Of a stretch of DNA of 6,462 nt, positions 1 to 6,246 are shown piece by piece (position 1 is the first letter of the stretch; each line of letters begins with the position of its first letter). Both the position numbers and the translations under genes were made by a program. The notes beneath the pieces are model-generated. The model saw nothing but the letters and a program-made list of their open reading frames with translations. It was not told the DNA's origin and did not search any database. The DNA is from Sulfurimonas sp. (GTDB taxonomy: Bacteria; Campylobacterota; Campylobacteria; Campylobacterales; Sulfurimonadaceae), in NCBI GenBank assembly GCA_027011725.1, contig JALUZQ010000224.1, forward strand, positions 1-6,462. Reading direction: 5' to 3'.

Positions 1-899
1 GCACTTTTGACTGCGTTTACATAGCTGAGTGTTTTTGCCTGATTTTTGTAGGCAATGTCAAACGCAGTGCCATGATCTACGGAAGTTCGAATGATGGGAA
101 GGTTTAAAGATATATTGACACTCTCATCAAAATGCAGCGCTTTAAGTGGTGCTAAGCCTTGATCGTGATACATCGCTACAAAGTAGTTGTAATTTTCTCG
201 AAAGTAGGGTGCAAAGGCAACATCCGGTACAACAGGGCCACAAAACTGCTCGAAGCCTATCTTTTTATTTGCGCTTTTTATTGCTTTTGTGATGATGAGC
301 TCTTCATTGCCGAGTACGCCGTTATCTCCCGCATGAGGATTGAGACCAAGGACGGCGATTTTCTCTTTTTTGATGGAGTTGTGCAAGTCAAGAAAAAACT
401 GTTTGAGCTTTTTGTATTTTATAGAGCCTGCAACCTCTTTTAAAGGAATGTGTTCAGTAAAAAGTGCCACGAACATCTCAGGACAGCCAAGCATCATAAT
501 GGCATCATGCTTAAAATGACTGCGCAGCAGGTCAGTATGCCCTTTATACTCAAGCCCTGCCATCATCCACGCCTCTTTATGAATAGGAAGCGTCACAACA
601 GCTTCAGCCTGCTGCGTTTGACACAGCTCAACTGCTTTCATAAATGAGTCATAGGAGTATTTGCCACTCGCTGCGTTTACAACACCCGCTTCTATTTTGA
701 ACTCTCCTGCGACAGGAACAGTGTCAAAATCTTCTGGAACTTCTACACCAAGTAAAGAGGCGGCTTGAGAGAGCATTGTTTCGTTAATACAGTAGAGTGG
801 ATGGCAGAGTTTTGTAACTTCTTTGTGTGCTTTAAGGGCGATCTCTATGCCGACACCGCTAAGATCACCCACACTAATGGCAATAGAGGGTTTACTCAT
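1..899 (-). CDS. pdxA: 4-hydroxythreonine-4-phosphate dehydrogenase PdxA (3' end beyond window)
   Basis: NAD-dependent cytosolic enzyme of the DXP-dependent vitamin B6 pathway. It oxidises 4-phosphohydroxy-L-threonine, and the product decarboxylates to 3-amino-2-oxopropyl phosphate, the substrate of PdxJ. I translated 299 codons by hand from the ATG at 899-897. Visible family motifs are an N-terminal SVGDLSGVGIEI (9-20), GHTDLL with metal-ligand H121, NPHAGDNG with H189, MYHDQGLAPLK with H245, and IRTSVDHGTAFDIA (270-283). These three His correspond to the divalent-metal ligands of the E. coli enzyme. The reading frame is intact to the edge; compared with the roughly 330-residue E. coli protein, probably only about a dozen C-terminal residues are missing. 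The start overlaps the pdxJ stop as ATGA (899-896), and no strong Shine-Dalgarno is seen, so translation is probably coupled to pdxJ. It is the last visible gene of the minus-strand operon. Confidence 0.96.
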   Translation of the reverse strand, partial: MSKPSIAISVGDLSGVGIEIALKAHKEVTKLCHPLYCINETMLSQAASLLGVEVPEDFDTVPVAGEFKIEAGVVNAASGKYSYDSFMKAVELCQTQQAEAVVTLPIHKEAWMMAGLEYKGHTDLLRSHFKHDAIMMLGCPEMFVALFTEHIPLKEVAGSIKYKKLKQFFLDLHNSIKKEKIAVLGLNPHAGDNGVLGNEELIITKAIKSANKKIGFEQFCGPVVPDVAFAPYFRENYNYFVAMYHDQGLAPLKALHFDESVNISLNLPIIRTSVDHGTAFDIAYKNQAKTLSYVNAVKS

Positions 900-1678
900 C
901 GTGAAGTGATTCTTTTCATCTCTTTTACGGCTTCTGCCAAACCTGTAAAAACCGAACGTGCGATGATGCTTTGCCCGATGTTAAGCTCTGTAATTTCTGC
1001 TATTTGCATCATCTCATGGACGTTGTGGTAGTTCAGTCCATGTCCGGCGGCCACTTCAAGTCCAAGCTTGTTTGCATGCTCGGCTGCGAGTCTTATCTGT
1101 TCTATTGAAGCTTCAAGTCTTACACTCAGTTCTGCGCGGGAGAGTTCAAGCTCTTTTACTGAGTGATTTGAGTGCGGGAGTGAAGTGTTGAGCATTGCCC
1201 AAAGATTTGAGAAGAGTCCGGTGTGCAGCTCTACCATCTCAGCGCCGAGCTCTTTTGACTTCTCCATTGCTTCAATGCTAGGGTCAACAAAGAGTGAAAC
1301 AGGAATGAGCGCATCATGAAGCTGCTCTATGGCATAGGCTACATCGTTCTCATAGCTAAAGACATCAAGTCCACCCTCAGTTGTTACCTCTTCGCGTTTT
1401 TCTGGCACAAGTGTCGCACGATGTGGTTTTAAGCTACTGACAATATTTAAAATCTCTTTGTTAATGGAGCACTCAAGATTTACAGGCAGTTTTGAGTGCA
1501 TCAAAATATTTTTGACATCTGCGTCTTGAATGTGGCGTCTGTCTTCTCGTAGATGAATGGTAATTTGCTGCGCACCATTTTCACAAGCGACATAGAGTGC
1601 CTGCAAAATATCTGGGTCATTGACTTGACGTGCCTCTCTTAGAACTGCTACATGGTCTATATTTACACCGAGTTTCAT
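896..1678 (-). CDS. pdxJ: pyridoxine 5'-phosphate synthase PdxJ
   Basis: Condenses 1-deoxy-D-xylulose 5-phosphate with 3-amino-2-oxopropyl phosphate (the PdxA product) to pyridoxine 5'-phosphate; a cytosolic TIM-barrel enzyme, 260 residues. Signature blocks in order are GVNIDHVAVLREAR (4-17), ITIHLREDRRHIQDADV (39-55) with H42, NLE with E69, VPEKREEVTTEGGLDV (91-106), ELHTG (150-154), AGHGLNYHNV with H213 (211-220), and ELNIGQSIIARSVFTGL (231-247). H42, E69, E150 and H213 match the E. coli catalytic positions. The stretch between HTG and AGHGL is about 23 residues longer than I recall for E. coli PdxJ (243 aa), roughly residues 157-183. The ATG directly follows the TAG of the upstream acyltransferase gene with zero spacing. 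A purine-rich GAGAGAAG run in the end of that gene can serve as ribosome binding site. The stop overlaps the pdxA start. Confidence 0.98.
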   Translation of the reverse strand: MKLGVNIDHVAVLREARQVNDPDILQALYVACENGAQQITIHLREDRRHIQDADVKNILMHSKLPVNLECSINKEILNIVSSLKPHRATLVPEKREEVTTEGGLDVFSYENDVAYAIEQLHDALIPVSLFVDPSIEAMEKSKELGAEMVELHTGLFSNLWAMLNTSLPHSNHSVKELELSRAELSVRLEASIEQIRLAAEHANKLGLEVAAGHGLNYHNVHEMMQIAEITELNIGQSIIARSVFTGLAEAVKEMKRITSR

Positions 1679-2389
1679 CTATTTCTTCTCTCTTTCTTTG
1701 ACGGATTTGTAAAATTCCAAATACTTCTCTTCAAGGTTTTTATGGCTGATAATATCGCCGATGTTTACTTCTACAGTGTAAGGCTCTTTATAAGGAGCAT
1801 TTTTAAAGACTTTTTCTAGTTTGTCGTTGATGTAAACGGGGACAATGTCCAAGTTGTTTGCTTTGGCTATCTTTTGTGCACCGCTTTGAAACTTTTGAAG
1901 ACCTTCGCCGCCAAAACGTTCTCCCTCGGGAAAGATGTAGAGGTTCATGTCATCAACTTTTGAAAAAGTTTTTTTGATGGTCTTAAAGAACTTGATAAGT
2001 CCACGTTTGTTCTCCAAATCAACACTGATACAGCCGCTGTATTGGAAAAATTTTCCATAAATCGGGTCATCAAAGAGCTCTTGTTTGGCTATCCAAGTTC
2101 CGTTTTTGTTGTACCTTGAAAAGACATTTTCCATGACTAAGATGTCAAGCAGAGAGCGGTGGTTTATGGCATAGAGTATTTTGTCTTTTTTGGGGAGTTC
2201 GCCTACTATTTTGACTTTGATGTTTAAAAAATCTAAAACTTTGTTCGAGTATGATTGTCTTGCGCGTGAAAGTTCTTGATACGCATATTTTTGGGTAATA
2301 AATGGGTGAAAGTAGCTCTGTTTAAATACTTTTATGTATTTAAATCCAAGTTCTATCATAAAGATAAATTTGCCTAAATCTTTGAACAT
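1679..2389 (-). CDS. plsC: PlsC-like 1-acylglycerol-3-phosphate acyltransferase
   Basis: Member of the LPLAT/AGPAT family, which moves an acyl chain onto lysophosphatidic acid to give phosphatidic acid at the inner membrane face. It has 236 residues, usual for the family. The catalytic motif I H-x4-D is clear as NHRSLLD (H77, D82). The motif II region is GCISVDLEN (119-127) instead of the more usual F-I-D-R pattern. Motif III is FPEGERFGGEG (153-163), with E in place of the usual T of FPEGTR. The family's FKxG-like element appears as FQSGAQKIA (167-175), and motif IV as IVPVYIND (182-189). The N-terminus has a short hydrophobic patch (8-20) but no convincing transmembrane helix. The start at 2389 is supported by GAGAGGA four bases upstream; that site lies inside a palindrome. 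A different acyl acceptor cannot be excluded, and the genome may have another PlsC, so the symbol is provisional. Confidence 0.85.
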   Translation of the reverse strand: MFKDLGKFIFMIELGFKYIKVFKQSYFHPFITQKYAYQELSRARQSYSNKVLDFLNIKVKIVGELPKKDKILYAINHRSLLDILVMENVFSRYNKNGTWIAKQELFDDPIYGKFFQYSGCISVDLENKRGLIKFFKTIKKTFSKVDDMNLYIFPEGERFGGEGLQKFQSGAQKIAKANNLDIVPVYINDKLEKVFKNAPYKEPYTVEVNIGDIISHKNLEEKYLEFYKSVKEREKK

Positions 2390-2420
2390 ATAATCCTCTC
2401 TTTTTAAAAAGAGGATTATA
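2389..2420 (-). promoter_or_regulatory. palindrome covering the plsC ribosome binding site, with an embedded TATAAT
   Basis: TATAATCCTC (2389-2398) and GAGGATTATA (2411-2420) form a perfect 10-bp inverted repeat around an AT-rich centre. In the minus-strand RNA the 3' arm contains the Shine-Dalgarno core AGGA (2397-2394) and reaches the A of the plsC start codon, so a read-through transcript from ppk2 could fold the binding site shut. No T-run follows the stem, which argues against an ordinary intrinsic terminator. The 5' arm on the minus strand also reads TATAAT (2419-2414). Used as a -10 box it would start RNA near 2407, leaving out the 5' arm and freeing the binding site. No good -35 hexamer is seen 16-18 bases upstream. 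The dyad is observed; the regulatory role is inferred. Confidence 0.5.
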
Positions 2421-2438
2421 ACTAAAATTGTTTAATGC

Positions 2439-3374
2439 TTAGGCATTGTTCTTTTTAAGAGTCATCTCTGTCTCCATCAGTTTTATCTCATCATTGGCAC
2501 GAATACGGATATTCTTGTCGGCTTTGAGCTTCTTTTTAGAGATTTTTTTCGGATAATCGAAATGGTTGAGTATGTGTTTTATGGTGTTTATACGCGCTTT
2601 TTTCTTGTTGTCTGAGCGTATGATGGTCCATGGTGCGTAGTCTGTGTGCGATGCAAGGAGCATAGAGTATTTGGCAATGGTATATTTGTCCCAAAGCCCT
2701 TGTGACTGCTCATCTACAGGGGAGAGTTTGTACTGTTTGAGCGGGTCGGTACGGCGTTTTTCAAAACGCTTCTTTTGCTCTTGTTTGGAGACTGAGAAGT
2801 AAAATTTAAATATTTTAATGTCAGAATTTACAAGCATCTTTTCAAACTCAGGCACTTCGTGTAAGAACTCTTTATGCTCCTCTTGCGTACAAAAGCCCAT
2901 AACAGGTTCAACACCCGCACGGTTGTAGTAACTTCTGTCAAAGAGTACGATCTCTCCTGCTGATGGTAAATGCTGGACATAGCGCTGAAAGTACCACTGT
3001 GTTCGTTCTTTGTCACTTGGCTTGTCCAGGGCTACGACTCTCGCACCACGAGGGTTGAGATGCTCTGTAATACGTTTGATGGTACCGCCTTTTCCGGCTG
3101 CATCGCGCCCCTCAAATATCATCAGTACTTTTTGCCCTGTCTCTTTGACGTAGTTTTGCATCTTGAGCAGTTCTATTTGAAGTCTTTTGAGCTCATCTTC
3201 ATACTGGAGGACTTCATCTTTTACCCATACTGCAACACGTTTTTTGTGTGGATCTTTTTCGCGTTTTTCATGAGGAGTCTCTTTTTTCTCTTTTCTGCGC
3301 TCGTCATGAACTATCTCTTGGAGTTCTGCTCCATCACTTATCTCATCATCAAGTATATCTCGCTCTCTTCCCAT
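2439..3374 (-). CDS. ppk2: polyphosphate kinase 2 (PPK2 family, class I-like)
   Basis: Cytosolic polyphosphate:nucleotide phosphotransferase that uses polyphosphate to phosphorylate nucleoside diphosphates (GDP/ADP in class I enzymes), or runs in reverse; 311 residues. The Walker A motif is FEGRDAAGKGG (87-97), followed by TIKRITEHLNPRGARVVAL (98-116) and TQWYFQRYVQHLPSAGEI (125-142). Walker B is LFDRSYYNRAGVEPVMGF (144-161, D146), and the lid is KKRFEKRRTDPLKQYKLSP (201-219). The single PPK2 domain and these wordings match class I enzymes such as Pseudomonas PPK2; class and nucleotide preference are inference. Residues 1-45 form a highly charged Glu/Lys/Asp/Arg-rich tail with no recognisable fold, and the last 35 residues are Lys-rich. 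AAAAGG (3387-3382) seven bases before the ATG is a good ribosome binding site. The gene starts 17 bases after the stop of the DUF255 gene, so the two are probably co-transcribed. Confidence 0.95.
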   Translation of the reverse strand: MGRERDILDDEISDGAELQEIVHDERRKEKKETPHEKREKDPHKKRVAVWVKDEVLQYEDELKRLQIELLKMQNYVKETGQKVLMIFEGRDAAGKGGTIKRITEHLNPRGARVVALDKPSDKERTQWYFQRYVQHLPSAGEIVLFDRSYYNRAGVEPVMGFCTQEEHKEFLHEVPEFEKMLVNSDIKIFKFYFSVSKQEQKKRFEKRRTDPLKQYKLSPVDEQSQGLWDKYTIAKYSMLLASHTDYAPWTIIRSDNKKKARINTIKHILNHFDYPKKISKKKLKADKNIRIRANDEIKLMETEMTLKKNNA

Positions 3375-3391
3375 TTTTTTTCCTTTTGTAA

Positions 3392-5326
3392 TTAGAGTGA
3401 ACTTTTTATAAGCTCTTCTAACTCTTGAATATTCTGCGTATGTGCAAAACAGCTCTTCTCTCCACAGACCATAAAGCCCTCTTCATTTGCCTCTTTAAAG
3501 AGTGTAAAAGGGTAACGAATGCGTGCAAGCTCATAAGCACTGCGTTTAATGTTCTCTTTTGGTGTCTTTATAATTCTATCACCTTTTACATAGCGAATAG
3601 CTTGTATAAGCATATGTGGGTAGTAGATAGGTCTACGTCCGAGATCGTAGGAGTTGTACTCCATAGTTTTAAACGCAAAGTGTGTATACTTCTCATCTTC
3701 AAGGAGTGAGCCGAGTGTTAAGAGTGCATCTACCATGATGCTTACAGAACTTGTATAAGTTGTGTCGGTAATCTCCGCTTTTACAGCAAACTCTCCTGAG
3801 CTAAAGTTCCAAAGCCCTTTATCATAAAACTCTTCGAGTGCTTTGTTTATAAAGCGTTGCGCATGAATGAGATAGAGCTCATTTTGTGTATATTTAAACG
3901 CAGTGAGCAGAGCTTGAGAGAGAAATGCATAGTCTTCCAAAAATGCCTCTACTTTTGGCGTTTTATGGATGAGTGTTGTATGGTAAAGCGTGCCGTCTAT
4001 GAACATTGTCTCAAGCAGTGCATCTAAACTCTTGAGCGCTTTTTCATGGTAGGTGCTGTCAATTGCGCCGAGTTTAAAAAGGGAGTTTATCATCATTGCC
4101 GACCATGAAGTTTGCACCTTTTTATCTATAAAAGGGTACTCTCGTTTGAGTCTGAGCTTTTGCAGCAGTGGTTTTACATCGCTAAACCACTCTGGCTCAC
4201 CATTTTCAAAACGGATGATGTTTTTAGAAGCTTCAAAGTTTCCATGGTGTGTGACACTCATTTGTGCACATAACTCCTCAGCATTGTTAAAACCGTTTTC
4301 CATGAGCGTTGTGTAAACTTCTTCATAAGTATATGTGAAATATGTTCCCTCAGCTCCTTCGCTGTCAGCATCACTTGCACTGTAAAATAAATCATCTTCA
4401 CTCATAAAGTTGTACCAAAAGTCAGCTATCTCTTTGGCAATTTTAAGATGGTGTCCATTCTCATACGTTAAATAGGCTTCGCTGTAAACGTCACAAAGCA
4501 GGGCATTATCGTAAAGCATCTTTTCAAAATGTGGCACAAGCCACTTCTCATCGACACTGTATCTGCAAAATCCGCCGTCTACAAGGTCGTACATACCGCC
4601 TTTGCACATATTGTCCAAGGTGTTTTCAACTATTGCTCGTGCAGCTTTTTCATCATAGAGTCTGTCTATACTAAGGAGTGCTCGGAGTGTTGAAGAGTGT
4701 GGAAATTTTGGCTTATCTGAAAAACCACCGTTTCGTGTGTCGTAGTTGTTCTTTGCTTGGAGCATAAGGTTTTTGTAAAACTCCTCTTTGAGAACAGTAG
4801 CCTCTTTTGGATGATCTTTATGGTTTAAAAATCCTTCTATCTCATCGGCATTTTCAAAGAGTTTTGGATCCATTTCGGCTACTTTTTTCGCTATAAGACG
4901 AGTAAGCTCTTTAAACCCCATACCCTCAATGGAACCTGCGTTTGACTCGGGTGGAATGTACGTGCCTGCAAAAAAAGGCTTGTTCTGCGGCGTAGCAAAG
5001 ATGCTTGTCGGCCATCCTCCTGCTCGTTTATTGAGAAGCAGATGTACCTCTTGGTAGTATTTGTCGATGTCAGGACGCTCTTCACGATCGACTTTTATGG
5101 AGATGAAGCTCTCATTTAAAATCGCAGCGCACTCCTCATCTTCAAAGACCTTTTCCTCCATCACATGACACCAGTGACATGAACTGTAGCCGATACTGAT
5201 AAAAATAGCCTTATTCTCTTTTTCGGCTCTCTCAAATGCCTCATCACACCATGGCCACCAATCTACAGGGTTGTCTTTATGTTGCTGTAGGTAAGGGCTG
5301 TCTTCGTTTGCTAATCTATTTGCCAT
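3392..5326 (-). CDS. DUF255 / thioredoxin-domain protein (YyaL/SSP411-like)
   Basis: A 644-residue member of the DUF255 family (Thioredox_DsbH N-terminal domain joined to an alpha/alpha six-hairpin-glycosidase-like region), related to Bacillus YyaL and animal SPATA20/SSP411. Its substrate is not established. The N-terminus reads [24 protein letters not shown] (3-26) as usual for the family, supporting the 5326 start. The thioredoxin-like site is SSCHWCHVM with C50 and C53, followed by [10 protein letters not shown] (79-88) and [24 protein letters not shown] (103-126). The second part has [19 protein letters not shown] (200-218), [15 protein letters not shown] (243-257), [13 protein letters not shown] (265-277) and [16 protein letters not shown]. 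The C-terminus keeps a Cys pair, CGEKSC (621-626). There is no signal peptide, so it is probably cytosolic. GGAG (5339-5336) nine bases before the ATG is a good ribosome binding site. It is the first gene of the minus-strand operon. Confidence 0.94.
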   Translation of the reverse strand: MANRLANEDSPYLQQHKDNPVDWWPWCDEAFERAEKENKAIFISIGYSSCHWCHVMEEKVFEDEECAAILNESFISIKVDREERPDIDKYYQEVHLLLNKRAGGWPTSIFATPQNKPFFAGTYIPPESNAGSIEGMGFKELTRLIAKKVAEMDPKLFENADEIEGFLNHKDHPKEATVLKEEFYKNLMLQAKNNYDTRNGGFSDKPKFPHSSTLRALLSIDRLYDEKAARAIVENTLDNMCKGGMYDLVDGGFCRYSVDEKWLVPHFEKMLYDNALLCDVYSEAYLTYENGHHLKIAKEIADFWYNFMSEDDLFYSASDADSEGAEGTYFTYTYEEVYTTLMENGFNNAEELCAQMSVTHHGNFEASKNIIRFENGEPEWFSDVKPLLQKLRLKREYPFIDKKVQTSWSAMMINSLFKLGAIDSTYHEKALKSLDALLETMFIDGTLYHTTLIHKTPKVEAFLEDYAFLSQALLTAFKYTQNELYLIHAQRFINKALEEFYDKGLWNFSSGEFAVKAEITDTTYTSSVSIMVDALLTLGSLLEDEKYTHFAFKTMEYNSYDLGRRPIYYPHMLIQAIRYVKGDRIIKTPKENIKRSAYELARIRYPFTLFKEANEEGFMVCGEKSCFAHTQNIQELEELIKSSL

Positions 5327-5348
5327 CTATAAGTTCTCCATTAGATAA

Positions 5349-5380
5349 AGGGCACCTCTAAAAACTCTAGTAATTCTCAG
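5349..5380 (+). repeat. left terminal inverted repeat of the palindromic element
   Basis: A 32-bp arm starting AGGGCACCTCTAAAAACTCT. It matches the reverse complement of 5585-5616 at 30 of 32 positions, with the two mismatches at 5372 and 5374. The sequence outside the arms (5341-5348 and 5617 onward) stops matching abruptly, which fixes the boundary. Confidence 0.9.
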
Positions 5381-5387
5381 AGAGAAG

Positions 5388-5473
5388 AAAAAAAGATGAA
5401 ATTGTGTAAAACCTTTTTTGAAGCGTAGCCGTAGCTACGGTGAGAAAAAGTTTTATGCAAGTTCACTTTTTTT
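5388..5473. repeat. long imperfect hairpin A inside the element, A7/T7 bounded
   Basis: The centre is the perfect 12-bp palindrome CCGTAGCTACGG (5429-5440). Outside it T5414-5418 pairs with A5445-5449, TAAAAC (5407-5412) with GTTTTA (5450-5455), and TTG (5402-5404) with CAA (5458-5460). GAA/TTC-type pairs and finally A5388-5394 with T5467-5473 complete the stem. The A7...T7 edges make it look like a terminator in both directions. An alternative tip, CGTAGC (5424-5429) with GCTACG (5434-5439), is also possible. Confidence 0.7.
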
Positions 5474-5487
5474 ATCCCTCCCTTTGG

Positions 5488-5585
5488 GCTTTACTGAGGA
5501 GCATACACTCTGCGTTACTCTTTCTTGCCTTAGCTATGGCTAGGGCTTCAAAAGAGTGCCTTGATTGTAAACTCCTCAGTAAAGC
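5488..5585. repeat. long hairpin B inside the element
   Basis: GCTTTACTGAGGAG (5488-5501) and CTCCTCAGTAAAGC (5572-5585) form a perfect 14-bp stem. Inside it, ACTCTTT (5517-5523) pairs with AAAGAGT (5551-5557). The tip is CCTTAGC-TATG-GCTAGGG (5528-5545), a 7-bp stem with one T-G pair and a four-base loop. Its core is a diverged inverted copy of the core of hairpin A. The stem touches the first base of the right terminal repeat. Confidence 0.75.
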
Positions 5586-5616
5586 TGAGAGTAACTAGAG
5601 TTTTTAGAGGTGCCCT
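5585..5616 (-). repeat. right terminal inverted repeat of the palindromic element
   Basis: A 32-bp arm ending TTTTTAGAGGTGCCCT, complementary to 5349-5380 with two mismatches. It abuts the base of hairpin B. Downstream AAGTTTATTATT is ordinary AT-rich intergenic sequence. Confidence 0.9.
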
Positions 5617-5636
5617 AAGTTTATTATTCTACTAAA

Positions 5637-5664
5637 ACTATACTATGCTAGAATTGCTAATGAA
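5637..5664 (-). promoter_or_regulatory. weak candidate promoter for the minus-strand operon
   Basis: On the minus strand TATAGT (5642-5637) resembles a -10 box, with TTCATT (5664-5659) 16 bases upstream as a poor -35. If used, RNA would have to cross the whole palindromic element before reaching the operon's first gene at 5326. No better -10 box with a sensible leader was found between the element and that gene. This is a guess from sequence only. Confidence 0.25.
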
Positions 5665-5681
5665 GCGCTTAAATCAGCGAC

Positions 5682-5710
5682 TTAATAGCTTAAGAACAAC
5701 ATGATATAAT
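5682..5710 (+). promoter_or_regulatory. candidate sigma-70 type promoter for the plus-strand operon
   Basis: A perfect TATAAT lies at 5705-5710, giving a predicted start near 5717 and a leader of about 32 bases. The -35 position (5682-5687, TTAATA) is poor, which is common in Campylobacterota. A small dyad, CTTAA-TAGC-TTAAG (5681-5694), overlaps that -35 and could be an operator, though it is short and AT-rich. A second TATAAT at 5730-5735 is too close to the ATG to leave a ribosome binding site. Confidence 0.5.
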
Positions 5711-5748
5711 AGTATTTCCTTTTAATATTTATAATAAAAAGAGAATTT

Positions 5749-6246
5749 ATGAAAAAAATATATATTGCAGGCCCTGATGTCTTTGAAAAAGACTCCATAG
5801 AGATAGGCAAGAGGCTTGTAGAACTTTGCAGGCAGTATGGATATGAAGGGTTGTACCCACTTGATAATATTGTCGATTTTGACCAAGAAAAACATAAAAT
5901 CGCTCAGGATATTTTTGAGGCAAACGCAGCGATGATTCAAAAAGCAGACATTGTCATAGCCAACCTCAATGCTTTTCGTGGAAAAGAGGCTGACAGTGGT
6001 ACTGTATGGGAGTGTGGCTATGCCTATGGACTTGGAAAAAAGGTCTATGGCTATATGGACTCACTGCAAGATTACATAGAGAATTTTTCTGAAGATGAAA
6101 AATTTGCAGAGGGTAATCATTTTGTAGATGATAAAGGACGTCTCATAGAAGATTTTGCTTACCCTATAAACTTGATGCTTGCATGTTCTGTCAAACTTGT
6201 TCGTGGAGATTTTGAAGATGTTTTAAAGCAGGTTGCTGGAGAGTAA
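5749..6246 (+). CDS. nucleoside 2-deoxyribosyltransferase family protein
   Basis: Enzymes of this family cleave the glycosidic bond of 2'-deoxynucleosides (or nucleoside monophosphates) and transfer the sugar to another base or to water; cytosolic, used in nucleobase salvage. The 165-residue protein has the family pattern: KKIYIAGPDVF (2-12), GLYPLDN (34-40), and KADIVIANLNAFRGKEADSGTVWECGYAYGLGKKVYGY in two parts (65-84 and 85-102), with E88 in the position of the catalytic nucleophile. A C-terminal EDFAYPINLMLA (134-145) follows, matching the subunit-contributed substrate-binding end. Length is typical (about 150-170). The start is preceded by AAGAGA four to five bases upstream, a modest ribosome binding site. 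The stop TAA directly abuts the next ATG, so the two genes are one transcriptional unit. Whether the natural substrate is a nucleoside, a nucleotide or a damaged base cannot be told from sequence. Confidence 0.93.
   Translation: MKKIYIAGPDVFEKDSIEIGKRLVELCRQYGYEGLYPLDNIVDFDQEKHKIAQDIFEANAAMIQKADIVIANLNAFRGKEADSGTVWECGYAYGLGKKVYGYMDSLQDYIENFSEDEKFAEGNHFVDDKGRLIEDFAYPINLMLACSVKLVRGDFEDVLKQVAGE

Larger units (their letters stand above)
5349..5616. repeat. 268-bp nested palindromic element, MITE/REPIN-like candidate
   Basis: A non-coding block bounded by 32-bp terminal inverted repeats that begin AGGGCACCTC and end GAGGTGCCCT, enclosing two further long hairpins (5388-5473 and 5488-5585). The whole can fold into a three-way or cruciform-like structure. 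No open frame of useful length lies inside; the only ATG-started frame I noticed with an upstream purine run is ten codons (5396-5428). No transposase is present in the window. The flanks show no clear target duplication: at most AA on both sides. It fills most of the divergent intergenic region. The structure is seen directly; mobility is inferred from the architecture and would be confirmed by further copies in the genome. Confidence 0.75.

Noticed and set aside
159..1031. Open frames on the plus strand at 159-443, 450-647 and 765-1031
   Set aside because: They lie antisense to pdxA and pdxJ, whose frames carry unmistakable family motifs; the plus-strand translations look like no known protein.
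2434..2447. Small dyad AATGC-TTAG-GCATT over the ppk2 stop codon as a terminator
   Set aside because: The stem is only five bases and the following minus-strand sequence has only a broken T-run; it is too weak to call.
2828..5085. Open frames at 2828-3016 (-), 2970-3395 (+), 3425-3709 (+), 4053-4316 (+) and 4891-5085 (-)
   Set aside because: All are out-of-frame or antisense shadows of the PPK2 and DUF255 genes and lack motifs or ribosome binding sites.
5340..5345. Minus-strand TCTAAT as a -10 box for the DUF255 gene
   Set aside because: It would start RNA about seven bases before the ATG and lose the good GGAG ribosome binding site.
5396..5428. Ten-codon frame (MKLCKTFFEA) inside the palindromic element, preceded by a purine run
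   Set aside because: Too short to support. The sequence is explained by the hairpin arm, and the purine run pairs with the T-run of that hairpin.
5349..5616. CRISPR array or tRNA in the repeat-rich intergenic block
   Set aside because: The repeats are inverted, not direct with regular spacers, and no cloverleaf with tRNA landmarks (TTCRANY loop, CCA end) fits.
5341..5624. Target-site duplication flanking the palindromic element
   Set aside because: The left flank ends GATAA and the right begins AAGTT; only AA agrees, which is not evidence in AT-rich DNA.
5722..5940. Open frame on the minus strand opposite the deoxyribosyltransferase
   Set aside because: It is antisense to a well-supported gene, low in complexity, and runs into the AT-rich leader.
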